Source of the DNA: Candidatus Zipacnadum vermilionense
Lineage (GTDB): Bacteria > Armatimonadota > Zipacnadia > Zipacnadales > Zipacnadaceae
Direction of reading: 5' to 3'
DNA: 56,635 nt
Assembly (NCBI GenBank): GCA_029821755.1
Contig: JALGSV010000034.1
Span: forward strand, 1,424 to 58,058
The notes below the pieces were generated by a model. That model saw nothing but the letters and a program-made list of their open reading frames with translations. It made no database searches and was not told the origin of the DNA. A program made the translations under genes and the position numbers. Positions within the stretch are counted from its first letter, which is position 1. Each line of letters opens with the position of its first letter. This document shows, one piece after another, positions 1-7,807 of the stretch.

Positions 1-464
1 GTCTCGGCCAGGGCGCGGGAGCAGAGGGCGCCGCAGTGACGGTAGCGCTCCAACTCCGGCGGGAGCAGGGGCCAACTCAGGCGGCCCAGGGCGTCGGCCT
101 GGGGGGAGCCGCCGGCGGGCCAGGCGGTGTCGGAGGCGATAGCGCCGGAGGCCAGGGGGGTTAGGCGGGCGAGGTCGTCCTGCTCGTGCCAGTTGTCGAA
201 GACCAGCTCGAAAGGCAGCCCGGTGATCTCCTCGTCGGCCAGGCGGGGGGCCTCGATGTTGCTGGTCAGGACGTACTGCCCGGCGGGGGTGACGACGACA
301 CGGGCGACGCCGGTGTCGGTGGCGGTGAGGACCTTGTGGTCGCCGCCGCCGGTAATCCAGGAGAAGTTGGCCTGGGTGGAGAGGACGGTGGCGGCGTAGT
401 TGTGGTGGTGCATCCACTGGCGGAGCGAGGCGAGCTTGGCGGTGACTTCTTCTAGGCGGGTCAT
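1..464 (-). CDS. M24 (Xaa-Pro peptidase-like) family protein, N-terminal part
   Basis: The reading frame opens at an ATG on the minus strand (462-464) and runs off the left edge without a stop, so about 154 residues of the N-terminus are visible. The start reads MTRLEEVTAKLASLRQWM and continues with SWITGGGDHKV and an ARVVVTPAGQYVLTSNIEA stretch. This is the creatinase-type N-terminal domain that precedes the pita-bread catalytic domain in M24 peptidases. The metal-binding catalytic residues would lie outside the window, so activity cannot be judged. The assignment rests on this N-terminal pattern only. Confidence 0.65.
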   Translation of the reverse strand, partial: MTRLEEVTAKLASLRQWMHHHNYAATVLSTQANFSWITGGGDHKVLTATDTGVARVVVTPAGQYVLTSNIEAPRLADEEITGLPFELVFDNWHEQDDLARLTPLASGAIASDTAWPAGGSPQADALGRLSWPLLPPELERYRHCGALCSRALAE

Positions 465-501
465 GGTGAGGGGACCTCCGTGATTGGATGTGCGGAGTCC
501 G

Positions 502-551
502 GTAGCACAGGCTTCCAAGCCTGTGGCGGCAGGACAGGCTCACAAGCCTGT
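502..551 (+). repeat. REP hairpin pair, family A, left flank of the RAYT gene
   Basis: GTAG at 502-505 is followed by a near-perfect hairpin (506-525, arms CACAGGC and GCCTGTG). A second, foot-less hairpin lies at 534-551 (ACAGGC/GCCTGT). The first unit is repeated in inverse orientation at 1112-1135, so the two bracket the transposase gene. The match includes the preceding AGTCCG bases. Confidence 0.85.
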
Positions 552-568
552 GAGGTGTGCCGCAGGGC

Positions 569-1093
569 TCATCGGTTTGCGGGAGCTTTTGCGGAGCCGG
601 GGGCGGGCATGCTGCGATACCAGAAGAATGGGTATTCCAGGTAGTCGCTGCAGAGCCCGGCCCTCACGGGGTTGTTGGCCATGTACCTCAGCTTCTCGTC
701 GAATTCGCCCTGATCGCGGACGATCCGGTCATAGCTTTCCTCAACCCAGAAGACACCGCGGGTCCCTCTTCGATGGTGGATCTGATTGGCGGCATACCTC
801 TTGACACTACCGACAATCTCCCCCAGAGGCTGGAAGCTCTCGCTGCAGGTGAGGGTGAGCGGCCTGACCAGAAGGTGGACATGGTCGGGCATGACCGTTA
901 CGGCTTCGACAGTCCACTTCTTTCCGTGCCAGAATAGACAGGCCTCCAGCACTAAGCGGCGTTCCTCGGTGTCGAGGCGCCCCTCTCGCACCCGGAAGGA
1001 GACGAAGTAGGTAGAGCCGCCTTGCTGCCAATGCGGCAGGTTCCGTCGGGCGCGGGTGACCAGATGCTTGGTGACGACTGGACGCAGCGTCAT
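569..1093 (-). CDS. REP-associated tyrosine transposase (RAYT, Y1/IS200-like family)
   Basis: A 174-residue single-strand transposase of the HUH class. The metal-binding HUH motif appears as MPDHVHLLV (about residues 68-76). A tyrosine in the following helix, VEESYDRIVRD (about residue 121), is the likely nucleophile. YFVSFRV near the N-terminus and the C-terminal NNPVRAGL stretch are typical of RAYT proteins. RAYTs bind and cleave REP hairpins and are normally single-copy domesticated genes. This one is bracketed by inverted GTAG hairpins at 502-525 and 1112-1135. I chose the ATG at 1093, preceded by AAAGGAG at close spacing. An upstream GTG at 1114 lies inside the right hairpin and is less likely. 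The motifs look intact, so the protein may be active. Confidence 0.9.
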   Translation of the reverse strand: MTLRPVVTKHLVTRARRNLPHWQQGGSTYFVSFRVREGRLDTEERRLVLEACLFWHGKKWTVEAVTVMPDHVHLLVRPLTLTCSESFQPLGEIVGSVKRYAANQIHHRRGTRGVFWVEESYDRIVRDQGEFDEKLRYMANNPVRAGLCSDYLEYPFFWYRSMPAPGSAKAPANR

Positions 1094-1111
1094 TGCTCCT
1101 TTGCGGTCCGA

Positions 1112-1135
1112 CACAGGCTTGGAAGCCTGTGCTAC
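1112..1135 (-). repeat. REP hairpin, family A, right flank of the RAYT gene
   Basis: Inverse copy of the unit at 502-525: the hairpin is at 1112-1131 and CTAC (GTAG on the minus strand) at 1132-1135. The TAG inside this GTAG is the stop codon of the GH172-type gene that ends at 1132. Confidence 0.85.
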
Positions 1136-3144
1136 CGGACTTCGGACAGCTTGATCCAGTCCATGCCGAACATGTAGCCGGGCTGGGCCGCGTCGTGCTT
1201 GCCGATCATCTCTACCGTTAGGCGATGGTCGCCCTGGGTCAGATCGTGAGTGCCCAGGTCGAGGATCGGGGTGGGGATGACGCCGTGGTTGAACAGGTCA
1301 ATCGGGTCGCCGAGCTTGCGGTCGTCAAGATAAAGCTGGACGAGGCCGTAGTCAATAGCCTTGGTGAGGACCGTGGTGAGTTTGTACTTGCCGTCCTTCT
1401 CGACCGGAATCGCCAGGACAATCTTGCCGCCGGGCTGGCCGGGGGTCCACCAGAGCTGCATATCGCCGCTCCATTTGTCCTGGCCGAAGCCGTCCATCTC
1501 CTGCGCGCCGGCGCTGCCCTCCAGGAACTTGAGCGCTTCGGCCTCGAAGGCGCCGTCGGCGTTCTTGATCTGGAGTTGGGTGTAGTAGTCCAGGCGCTCG
1601 GCGAGGGGGACGGGACCGTAGCCGTCCTGGCCGCCGGGGGCGAGGTACCAGTAGGCGACCGCCTCGTATTGGGTGGGGCGCTGATTGCCCTGGTACTTCT
1701 CGATGGCCGCCTCAAAGGAAGTCTGGAAGGGGACGTTGTCGGCGATGTGCCAGCGGTTGACGGAGGCGTGGTTGAAGTTGTTGCCGTCATTGCGGGTCTG
1801 GTTGTGGTAGGCGTTGGCAAAGAGCGCGGGGTTGCACCAGGCGTAGCCGAAGTAGTCCTCCGAGCCGGTGCCGATGGTGGAGGGGAACTTCTCGCCGTCC
1901 ACGAAGAACTTCTCATCGCCCTCGCCCCACCAGCCGCCGCGGGGGTTCCAGACGTTGAGCGCCACGCCGACAAAGCGGCCGCGGCCCTCGGTCTTGAGCA
2001 TGGTCCAGTCGGGGGCGCGGTCAGGGGCCTCGGGGTTGAAGATGTCGCGGTGCCACTTGGCGTGGAAGCGGGCGAGGGTGTCGGCCTTGGCCTGATCAAG
2101 CGCTTCATTGAGAACCACCAGGCGTACCGTGCGATCCGTCTGCCCGTCATTCACTAGCTCAACCGCGGCGCTCTTGGAGAAAGGCATATACCAGTAGGAG
2201 TAAAACTCCTTGTCGGTGATACCCATCGGCAGAGACTTGTACCTGTTGATACCCGGGCCCGTGCCGAAGAAATCGCCCAAGGGCGACCAGACGCTGGGTT
2301 CGGTCTCGCCATCCCATTTGATCTGCAGAGCGACTTCGCGCAGGGCCTTCTCGACCTCGGCTTCGGGAACGTCCACCAGGGAGGCGTGGAGGTCGGTTAT
2401 CGCGCCGGAACCTTTGATCTCGTCTATCCTGAGCGTCTGGCCCGCGCGAACAGTCCACTGTTGGGGCCCAATGTAAACGTGCGGGCGCACCAGGGGGGCG
2501 GTGCCGAGCTTGTTGCTCAGGAAGTCGTCGGCCTTCTGCAGGGCCGCCTTTTCCTCGGCGCTCAGGGCCAGCTTGAACGTCGGCACCACGGTGCCCGCCG
2601 GAAAGGTCTGGTAGACGAACTGGAAGTACAGGCCCCAGTCCTGGTCGGCCACGATCTTGCAGGACTTGCTGTAGGGAATAGGGACGTAGTTGTTCTGGCC
2701 GCTGCCGGTATTGTGGACCAGGGAGGGGTAGATGAAGGGCTCGGTCTGGCGGTCGAAGTAGCCGCTGAAGGGGAGGTCCACCGCGGGCTCGGCGGCGCCG
2801 TCGAGGTAGATGCGGACGTGGCCCGCTCGGGGTGCGGCGGACCAGATGCGCCAGATACAGCCGGGGCCGGTCATCTCGGCGAGGACCTGCTGCTCACCCT
2901 CCAGGCGAATGAAGCCGGTGCCGTCGCCGTTGGCGCCCCATCCGAGGTACTTGCCGGTGGCCTCGTCGTACTGGGAGGCGCGGTCGTAGCTGGACCACTG
3001 GGCGCAGGTGTTGCCGGGGGCGGGGAGGGTGGCGAGGTACTCCAGGTCGGTGAGGCGCTGAACCAGGTCCACGTAGATGGAGGTGGCGGCGTGGACGGAA
3101 AGAGTGGTGAGGAGGAGGGCGAGAAGAGGGAGCAGTTGGCGCAT
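1132..3144 (-). CDS. Secreted DUF2961 / glycoside hydrolase family 172 protein
   Basis: A 670-residue protein with a clear signal peptide (MRQLLPLLALLLTTLSVHAA), so it is exported. The body matches DUF2961, now GH172: an N-terminal segment with TGPGCIWRIWSA and the hallmark TIGTGSEDYFGYAW (about residues 422-436), which lies in the catalytic region of the family. Characterised GH172 enzymes act on alpha-D-fructofuranosides, difructose anhydrides or alpha-D-arabinofuranosides, so the substrate here is only a guess. The C-terminal 150 residues form a beta-rich domain typical of the longer family members. The TAG stop is contributed by the adjacent REP foot. The gene lies among other carbohydrate enzymes, including galK upstream on the same strand. 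Confidence 0.85.
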   Translation of the reverse strand: MRQLLPLLALLLTTLSVHAATSIYVDLVQRLTDLEYLATLPAPGNTCAQWSSYDRASQYDEATGKYLGWGANGDGTGFIRLEGEQQVLAEMTGPGCIWRIWSAAPRAGHVRIYLDGAAEPAVDLPFSGYFDRQTEPFIYPSLVHNTGSGQNNYVPIPYSKSCKIVADQDWGLYFQFVYQTFPAGTVVPTFKLALSAEEKAALQKADDFLSNKLGTAPLVRPHVYIGPQQWTVRAGQTLRIDEIKGSGAITDLHASLVDVPEAEVEKALREVALQIKWDGETEPSVWSPLGDFFGTGPGINRYKSLPMGITDKEFYSYWYMPFSKSAAVELVNDGQTDRTVRLVVLNEALDQAKADTLARFHAKWHRDIFNPEAPDRAPDWTMLKTEGRGRFVGVALNVWNPRGGWWGEGDEKFFVDGEKFPSTIGTGSEDYFGYAWCNPALFANAYHNQTRNDGNNFNHASVNRWHIADNVPFQTSFEAAIEKYQGNQRPTQYEAVAYWYLAPGGQDGYGPVPLAERLDYYTQLQIKNADGAFEAEALKFLEGSAGAQEMDGFGQDKWSGDMQLWWTPGQPGGKIVLAIPVEKDGKYKLTTVLTKAIDYGLVQLYLDDRKLGDPIDLFNHGVIPTPILDLGTHDLTQGDHRLTVEMIGKHDAAQPGYMFGMDWIKLSEVR

Positions 3145-3164
3145 GTTGGTGGGCTCCTTCGGAC

Positions 3165-3538
3165 CTACCCCCCCGGCGACTTCGTCGCCAGTACCCCTCC
3201 CCTACGGGGAGGGGCGATGACGAAACAGGGCTCGGAAATGGGGAATGGGTTGGGAGTAGTGGAGGCTAGTTCGACGGCAGAGGGCGGGGGGCCTGCTTGG
3301 GGAGGGGACACCGCTGTGGAGAGCGGTGCCACTAGAAGCGCGGATAGTCATGGGGAAAGGGCGGGCTGGAAGCCCTGCGCATCGGAGTGCGCTGCGCCCC
3401 ACGCGGAGGGGACCGGAACACGCGACAGCCACCCCCACGCCGGCCACCCCGCACCGGCGAGACGTCGGTGCCACCGGGGGAGCGGCGGGGCACGTAGGCC
3501 CCGCCCTACAGGGACGCAGGCTTGGAAGCCCGCGCTAC
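3165..3538. repeat. Intergenic cluster of palindromic repeats
   Basis: The 390-bp gap between the GH172 gene and galK consists largely of repeats. It holds a CTACCCC...GGCGAC element with a following GC hairpin (about 3165-3213), a degenerate GCGGGCTGGAAGCCC unit (about 3360-3378), a family C unit (3451-3475, CACCGGC-type arms with foot GTGG on the minus strand), a family D unit (3484-3508) and a family A unit (3515-3538). The last one supplies the TAG stop of galK. I see no gene here. Confidence 0.7.
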
Positions 3539-4716
3539 CCCGAGGGGAGGACTACCTCGGCCCCGTTGGCGATCTGCACGGCGAAGACGTTGGGTTGGCG
3601 GCCAGCGGACTCCAGGTAGGAGGCGGTCACCTGGGGGATGAACTGGCGGACCTGCTCCTCGGCGACCAGGGCCAGGACGGCGCCGCCGAAGCCCGCGCCT
3701 ACCAGGCGGGAGCCGTAGCAGCCGGCGCGCTGGGTGGCGGTCCACATCGCCTCCAACTCGGGGCAGCTTACCTCGTAGTAGTCGCGCAGGGAGCGGTGGG
3801 AGGCGGAGATCATCCGACCGACCGCCTCCAGATCGCCCCGCTTGAAGGCCTCGGCGGTCTCTATCACCCGCTCATTCTCCGTTACCACGTGCCAGGCGCG
3901 CTTGAAGTTTTCCTCGCCGAGAGTCTCCCGCGCGGCCATGACCGTCTCGCGGGTGGCCGGGCGCAGGGAGGGCAAGCCGAGAAGGCGGGCGGCCTGCTCG
4001 CAACTGGCGCGGCGCTGGTTGTACTCCGAGTTCACCAGGGAGCGCGGCCTGTTGGTGTCGCAGACTACCAGGGAGATGGGGTGGCCCTGCAGGGGGACGA
4101 CCTCGATCTCCAGAGAGTCGCAGTCGATGAGCAAGGCGGATTGCGCCCGGCCAAAGACCGAGGCGAACTGGTCGAGGATGCCGCACTTCATGCCGACGTA
4201 CTCATTCTCGGCGCGCTGGCAGGCCAGGGCCAACTCGCGGGGCGGGAGATGGTCACGGGTGGCGGTGAGTAAGGCCATCGCCCAGGCGACCTCCAGGGCG
4301 GCGGAGGAGGACAGGCCGGCGCCGCGGGGGACGTCGGAGTAGAGCACGGCGTCGAGGCCGCGCAGGGACTTGCCCAGGTCGGCCAGCACCCAGGAGACGC
4401 CCTCCAGGTACTTGATCCAGCCAGGCTTGTGGTCGTCCGGCTCGCGGCCGAGGGTGTACTCGGCGGCGGAGTCGAGGCCCTCGGAGTAGACGCGGATGCG
4501 CTGGTCCTCGCGGGGGGTGGCGGCGATTACCACGGAGCGATCCACGGCCACGGGCATGACGTAGCCGTGGTTGTAGTCGGTGTGCTCGCCGATGAGATTG
4601 AGCCGGCCAGGGCCGCGGGTGACAATGAGCGGCTCACCGCGAGGCTGCCACTTCTCGTAGAGAAGGGCGCGGGCCCGGCGGACGACCTGGGAAGAGTTGT
4701 AGGTGGAGGAAGACAT
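3535..4716 (-). CDS. galK: Galactokinase
   Basis: A 393-residue GHMP-family sugar kinase that phosphorylates galactose to galactose-1-phosphate in the Leloir pathway, in the cytoplasm. Three family signatures are present: the N-terminal galactose-binding motif GRLNLIGEHTDYNHG (about residues 32-47), the ATP-binding loop PRGAGLSSSAALE (about 128-140) and the C-terminal VGAGFGGAVLAL (about 337-348). Length is normal for the family. The ATG at 4716 is well placed. No galT or galE lies next to it. The neighbours are secreted glycosidases and esterases, which fits sugar use. Its TAG stop is part of a REP foot. Confidence 0.93.
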   Translation of the reverse strand: MSSSTYNSSQVVRRARALLYEKWQPRGEPLIVTRGPGRLNLIGEHTDYNHGYVMPVAVDRSVVIAATPREDQRIRVYSEGLDSAAEYTLGREPDDHKPGWIKYLEGVSWVLADLGKSLRGLDAVLYSDVPRGAGLSSSAALEVAWAMALLTATRDHLPPRELALACQRAENEYVGMKCGILDQFASVFGRAQSALLIDCDSLEIEVVPLQGHPISLVVCDTNRPRSLVNSEYNQRRASCEQAARLLGLPSLRPATRETVMAARETLGEENFKRAWHVVTENERVIETAEAFKRGDLEAVGRMISASHRSLRDYYEVSCPELEAMWTATQRAGCYGSRLVGAGFGGAVLALVAEEQVRQFIPQVTASYLESAGRQPNVFAVQIANGAEVVLPSG

Positions 4717-4728
4717 TAGATGGCAGCC

Positions 4729-4763
4729 TCACCCCCTGCTCCCTCTCCTGGCAGGAGAGGGGG
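4729..4763. repeat. CCCCTCTCC palindrome, family F
   Basis: CCTCACCCCCTGCTCCC followed by a palindrome of the form CCTCTCCTGGCAGGAGAGG. The same element recurs near 7671, 13205, 15149, 21151, 28296, 45778 and 54654. Confidence 0.75.
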
Positions 4764-4797
4764 ATACGGAGCAGCCAGGGAGGCTTAAGCCGGAAGG

Positions 4798-5781
4798 CTA
4801 GCCCAGATGCTCATGCAGGAACTCCAGGCCGGCGGCCAGGGAGGCTGCGGTTATGCGGTGGCCTACGTCGGACTCCTCGAAAGTAAAGACCGAGGGCGGG
4901 AGGGACTCCTGCTCGCAGCGTTCCTGGACGGCGTCTACGAAGGCGCGGTACATGGGCTCGGGGGTGCCCTCGTCCTGGGCGCCCCAGGCCAGGAAGAGCT
5001 GGCGCGGGGCAATCAGGGCCACTACCTGGTCCCAGTCAATCCCCTCCTTGAGCATGTGGGGAAGGTAATGGTAGAGACAATGGCAGAGGCGGTACTGGAA
5101 GAACTGGTGCCGGAGAGTCATGAAGCTGAAGTAACAGGCGGCGGCCCGGACCTGGGGGTTCGCCGCCGCGAGGAGGTAGGCCTGGGTGCTGCCGCCGGAT
5201 AGACCCATAACGCCCAGGGAGGAGGCGCCCAGGGCCGCCAGGGCTTCCAGGGCCCGGGAGTTGTCCCAGACGGACTTCCACGTCAGACTGCGGCCGCAAC
5301 TGCACAGCTCCATGTGCGCGTTGACCTCGTGCATGAAGAAGGTGGCGTAGCCCCACTTCGCCTGGCGCTCGCCGAAGCAGAGGGCGTCGGGCGCGAGCAC
5401 GCGGAAACCGGCGAGCGCGGCGTGGTAAGCGTACTGCGCGGGATCGGCCGGGTCAGGGGCGCAGCAGCTATCCTTGCCGATCTTGAAGGTGGGCTCGCCG
5501 CCGTGGGGATGGATGGCCAGGACGCCGGGGGCGTCGGGGGGTAGGCCCCGGACGAACATATGGTAGGCCGGGACGGTCTCGCCGGGGGCGACCTCGTAGG
5601 TGACACGCTGGCGGAGGACGTCGCCGGCGAGCGGCGTCTCGTCGGTTACCTGGAAGTTGAGCGGCACTGACGGCGGCGAGGTCTCGCCGAGCAGGGCAAG
5701 GAAGCGGCGCTGGACCTCCACGGAGGGGAGAGGCTCGGGGTACCCGGGAGGGAAGCTCGGTTGTGCGGGGAGGCGGGCCAT
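4798..5781 (-). CDS. Alpha/beta hydrolase, acetyl-xylan-esterase / dienelactone-hydrolase type
   Basis: A 327-residue hydrolase with the nucleophile elbow GLSGGS (serine near residue 193), an oxyanion-side segment VLAIHPHGGEP, and a late VGHR histidine. Together these give a plausible Ser-Asp-His triad. No signal peptide is visible, so it is probably cytoplasmic. Esterases of this group often deacetylate sugars or hydrolyse small esters. The exact substrate cannot be read from the sequence. I chose the ATG at 5781 rather than the longer frame to 6129, because the extra 116 residues overlap a clear membrane-protein gene on the other strand and look non-coding. It is divergent from the small membrane gene at 5927. 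Confidence 0.75.
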   Translation of the reverse strand: MARLPAQPSFPPGYPEPLPSVEVQRRFLALLGETSPPSVPLNFQVTDETPLAGDVLRQRVTYEVAPGETVPAYHMFVRGLPPDAPGVLAIHPHGGEPTFKIGKDSCCAPDPADPAQYAYHAALAGFRVLAPDALCFGERQAKWGYATFFMHEVNAHMELCSCGRSLTWKSVWDNSRALEALAALGASSLGVMGLSGGSTQAYLLAAANPQVRAAACYFSFMTLRHQFFQYRLCHCLYHYLPHMLKEGIDWDQVVALIAPRQLFLAWGAQDEGTPEPMYRAFVDAVQERCEQESLPPSVFTFEESDVGHRITAASLAAGLEFLHEHLG

Positions 5782-5926
5782 GACGAGAGACCTCAGACTG
5801 CTGACTCGGGAGGGACGGGAGGAGACGGGACTGGGGCGATTATACGGGGCGCAGAGGGGGAGGTCAAACGAGGCGTGGGGAGAATATCCGCGCCTAGGGA
5901 GCGTTTGCGACACGGAGGAGTACCGT

Positions 5927-6181
5927 ATGACGATATTTGCCTGGATTGTGCTCGGCGGGCTGGCCGGGTGGATTGCCTCGGCGCTGCTTAAGGAGCGCCG
6001 GGGGTGCTTGATGAATGTGATCATCGGCATCCTGGGGGCGCTGCTGGGTGGGGTCATCTTCAGCGTGATTACGGGATGGCCGTCGGCGCCGACGGGGATC
6101 AACCTGTGGAGCATCTTTGTGGCAGTCATGGGGTCGCTGGTGCTAATGGGATTGGTGAGAGCGGTCAGGGGGAGGCCGTGA
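5927..6181 (+). CDS. GlsB/YeaQ/YmgE family small membrane stress protein
   Basis: An 84-residue hydrophobic protein of the transglycosylase-associated (GlsB/YeaQ/YmgE) family, which is induced by stress in several bacteria but has no firm biochemical role. It has three predicted membrane segments (FAWIVLGGLAGWIASALL, VIIGILGALLGGVIFSVIT and SIFVAVMGSLVLMGLV) with the conserved glycine-rich GILGALLGG. The start is the ATG at 5927, with GGAGGAG about 8 bases upstream. It is monocistronic, between the divergent hydrolase and a repeat-containing spacer. Confidence 0.85.
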   Translation: MTIFAWIVLGGLAGWIASALLKERRGCLMNVIIGILGALLGGVIFSVITGWPSAPTGINLWSIFVAVMGSLVLMGLVRAVRGRP

Positions 6182-6238
6182 GGGGGGAGGGGAAGTGGGT
6201 TGTAGCGCTGTGAGGCTAGGGTTAGCGGCAGGATGACG

Positions 6239-6298
6239 CCCGGGGGCCGGCCTCCCCGCGCTCGCGACGCGAGCGCGACTCGACACGGCCCCTCCGGG
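6239..6298. repeat. Dispersed GC-rich element, family E copy 1
   Basis: GGGGGCCGGCCTCC, then an internal palindrome (CGCTCGCGACGCGAGCG), then CTCGACACGGCCCCTCC. A second copy with a different internal palindrome is at about 13479-13538. The constant ends and variable palindromic core suggest a small mobile or recombining element. Confidence 0.55.
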
Positions 6299-6374
6299 CG
6301 GGGGCAGGACCTTCTTTCCCCGACGCGGAACCCCTCCTGAGTTAGTCTGCCCCGGAATGGAAGGGTGATCCCCT

Positions 6375-7616
6375 ATGTCTAAGCTGGCTATCAAGGGCGG
6401 GCCTCCCGTGCGGACGGAGGGCTGGCCGGACTGGCCAATCTGCGATGAGCGGGAAGAGACCGCGGTGCTGGAGGTGCTGCGCAGCGGGAAGTGGTGGTAT
6501 GGGGAGAAGGTGAAGGCCTTTGAGGAGGCCTTCGCGGCTTTTCAGGACGCGGCCTTCGGGGTGTCTTGCACCAGCGGGACGGCGGCGCTCAAGATCGGGC
6601 TGCTGGCCTGCGGCGTGGGCGCGGGGGACGAGGTGATCGTGCCGCCGTATACCTTTGTCGCCACCGCGGCGGCGCCGCTGCTGGTCAATGCGGTGCCGGT
6701 GTTCGCGGATGTGGACCTGGACACGGCCAACCTGAACCCGACGGCGGTGGAGGCGGCGATAACTCCCCGGACCAAGGCGATCATGCCGGTGCACTTCGCG
6801 GGGCTGCCGGCGGACATGGACGCACTGGGGGCGATCGCGCGGCGGCACAACCTGGCGATCGTGGAGGACGCCTGCCACGCTTGGGGGACGAAGTGGCAGG
6901 GGAAGGGGGCGGGGGCGCTGGGAGACTGCGGAGGCTTCTCGTTCCAGATGAGCAAGAACCTCACCGCCGGGGAGGGCGGCATCCTGCTGGCGGATGACGA
7001 GGAGACCGCCGAGCGGGCGCGGAGCTACTCGAACTTCGGGCGGATGGTGGATAAGGCCTTCTACGACCACTACTTGCTGGGCGATAATCTGCGGATGACG
7101 GAGATGCAGGCGGCGATCCTGCTGGCGCAACTGACGCGGCTGGAGGAGCAGACGGCGCGGCGGCACGAGCGGGCGACGCTGCTCAGCCGGGAGCTGGAGC
7201 AGACACCGGGGCTGGCGCTGATGCGGGACGACGAGCGGGCCCGGCCGCGAGCGTGGCACCTGTACATGTTCCGCTTCCTGCCGGAGCAGTGGGACGGGGT
7301 GACGCGGGAGCAGTTCCTGGAGGCGATGCGGGCGGAGGGTATTCCGGTGGGATCGGGATACCCGGCGCCCCTGTATAAGAACCCGATGTTCCTGCACCAG
7401 GCGACCGGGCCGGACGGGTGCCCGGTGTCGTGCCCGTACTACAGCGGGGAGATGGACTACACCGCAGTGTGCTGCCCGAACACGGAGCGGCTGTGCGAGG
7501 AGATATGCTGGCTGGCGCAGTCGGCGCTGCTGGCCGAAGAGGAGGCTATGGAGGACGTGGGCCGGGCAGTAGTGAAGGTGTGGGAGCGGCGGGAGGAGTT
7601 GGCGCGGGAGAAGTAA
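6375..7616 (+). CDS. DegT/DnrJ/EryC1/StrS family PLP-dependent aminotransferase
   Basis: A 413-residue sugar-aminotransferase-type protein, fold type I. It has CTSGTAALKIGL for phosphate binding, PPYTFVATA, VEDACHAWGTKW with the aspartate that contacts the pyridine nitrogen, and FSFQMSKNLTAGEGG, in which K194 should form the PLP Schiff base. These enzymes usually aminate keto-sugar nucleotides. Some members act as regulators or on cyclitols. No nucleotide-sugar genes are adjacent, so the substrate is unknown. The ATG at 6375 is taken. It has no strong ribosome site. The ceramidase-like gene follows after a repeat spacer, suggesting the two are not tightly coupled. Confidence 0.88.
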   Translation: MSKLAIKGGPPVRTEGWPDWPICDEREETAVLEVLRSGKWWYGEKVKAFEEAFAAFQDAAFGVSCTSGTAALKIGLLACGVGAGDEVIVPPYTFVATAAAPLLVNAVPVFADVDLDTANLNPTAVEAAITPRTKAIMPVHFAGLPADMDALGAIARRHNLAIVEDACHAWGTKWQGKGAGALGDCGGFSFQMSKNLTAGEGGILLADDEETAERARSYSNFGRMVDKAFYDHYLLGDNLRMTEMQAAILLAQLTRLEEQTARRHERATLLSRELEQTPGLALMRDDERARPRAWHLYMFRFLPEQWDGVTREQFLEAMRAEGIPVGSGYPAPLYKNPMFLHQATGPDGCPVSCPYYSGEMDYTAVCCPNTERLCEEICWLAQSALLAEEEAMEDVGRAVVKVWERREELAREK

Positions 7617-7670
7617 GGGCGAGGCCCTACCTCGGGGGTGCGTGCCGCGCGCCGGAGGGGAACCTCACCC

Positions 7671-7713
7671 CCTGCCCCCTCTCCCGCGCCTGCGGCTGGG
7701 GAGAGGGGGAGCC
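7671..7713. repeat. Family F palindrome in the spacer
   Basis: CTCACCCCCTGCCCCCTC continues into a longer hairpin with GGGGAGAGGGGGAG on the far side. It is a variant of the repeat at 4729. Confidence 0.65.
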
Positions 7714-7807
7714 GCAGGCACGCGATACGTGTCAGGGGGAGCCCCAGTCAGGTCCGAGCCCCGCCAGGGCGCCTGACAGGTTCCGGCACGAGAGGAGTTG
7801 CCTCAGA

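Noticed and set aside
2386-4272. A 628-codon open frame on the plus strand opposite the GH172 gene and galK
   Set aside because: It is a shadow of two real minus-strand genes and runs through the repeat spacer. Its translation is low-complexity Gly/Ala/Val/Arg with no domain. Similar long shadows opposite GH15 (18317-19900), hydA (39871-41481), hydB/hydG/hydD (41545-43338, 43358-44638), hypD/hypE (45918-47519) and the HAD gene (54732-56336) were rejected for the same reason.
4798-6129. Longer start of the esterase gene at 6129
   Set aside because: The extra 116 residues are opposite the clear GlsB-type gene (5927-6181) and have no similarity to the family. The ATG at 5781 gives a normal hydrolase N-terminus.
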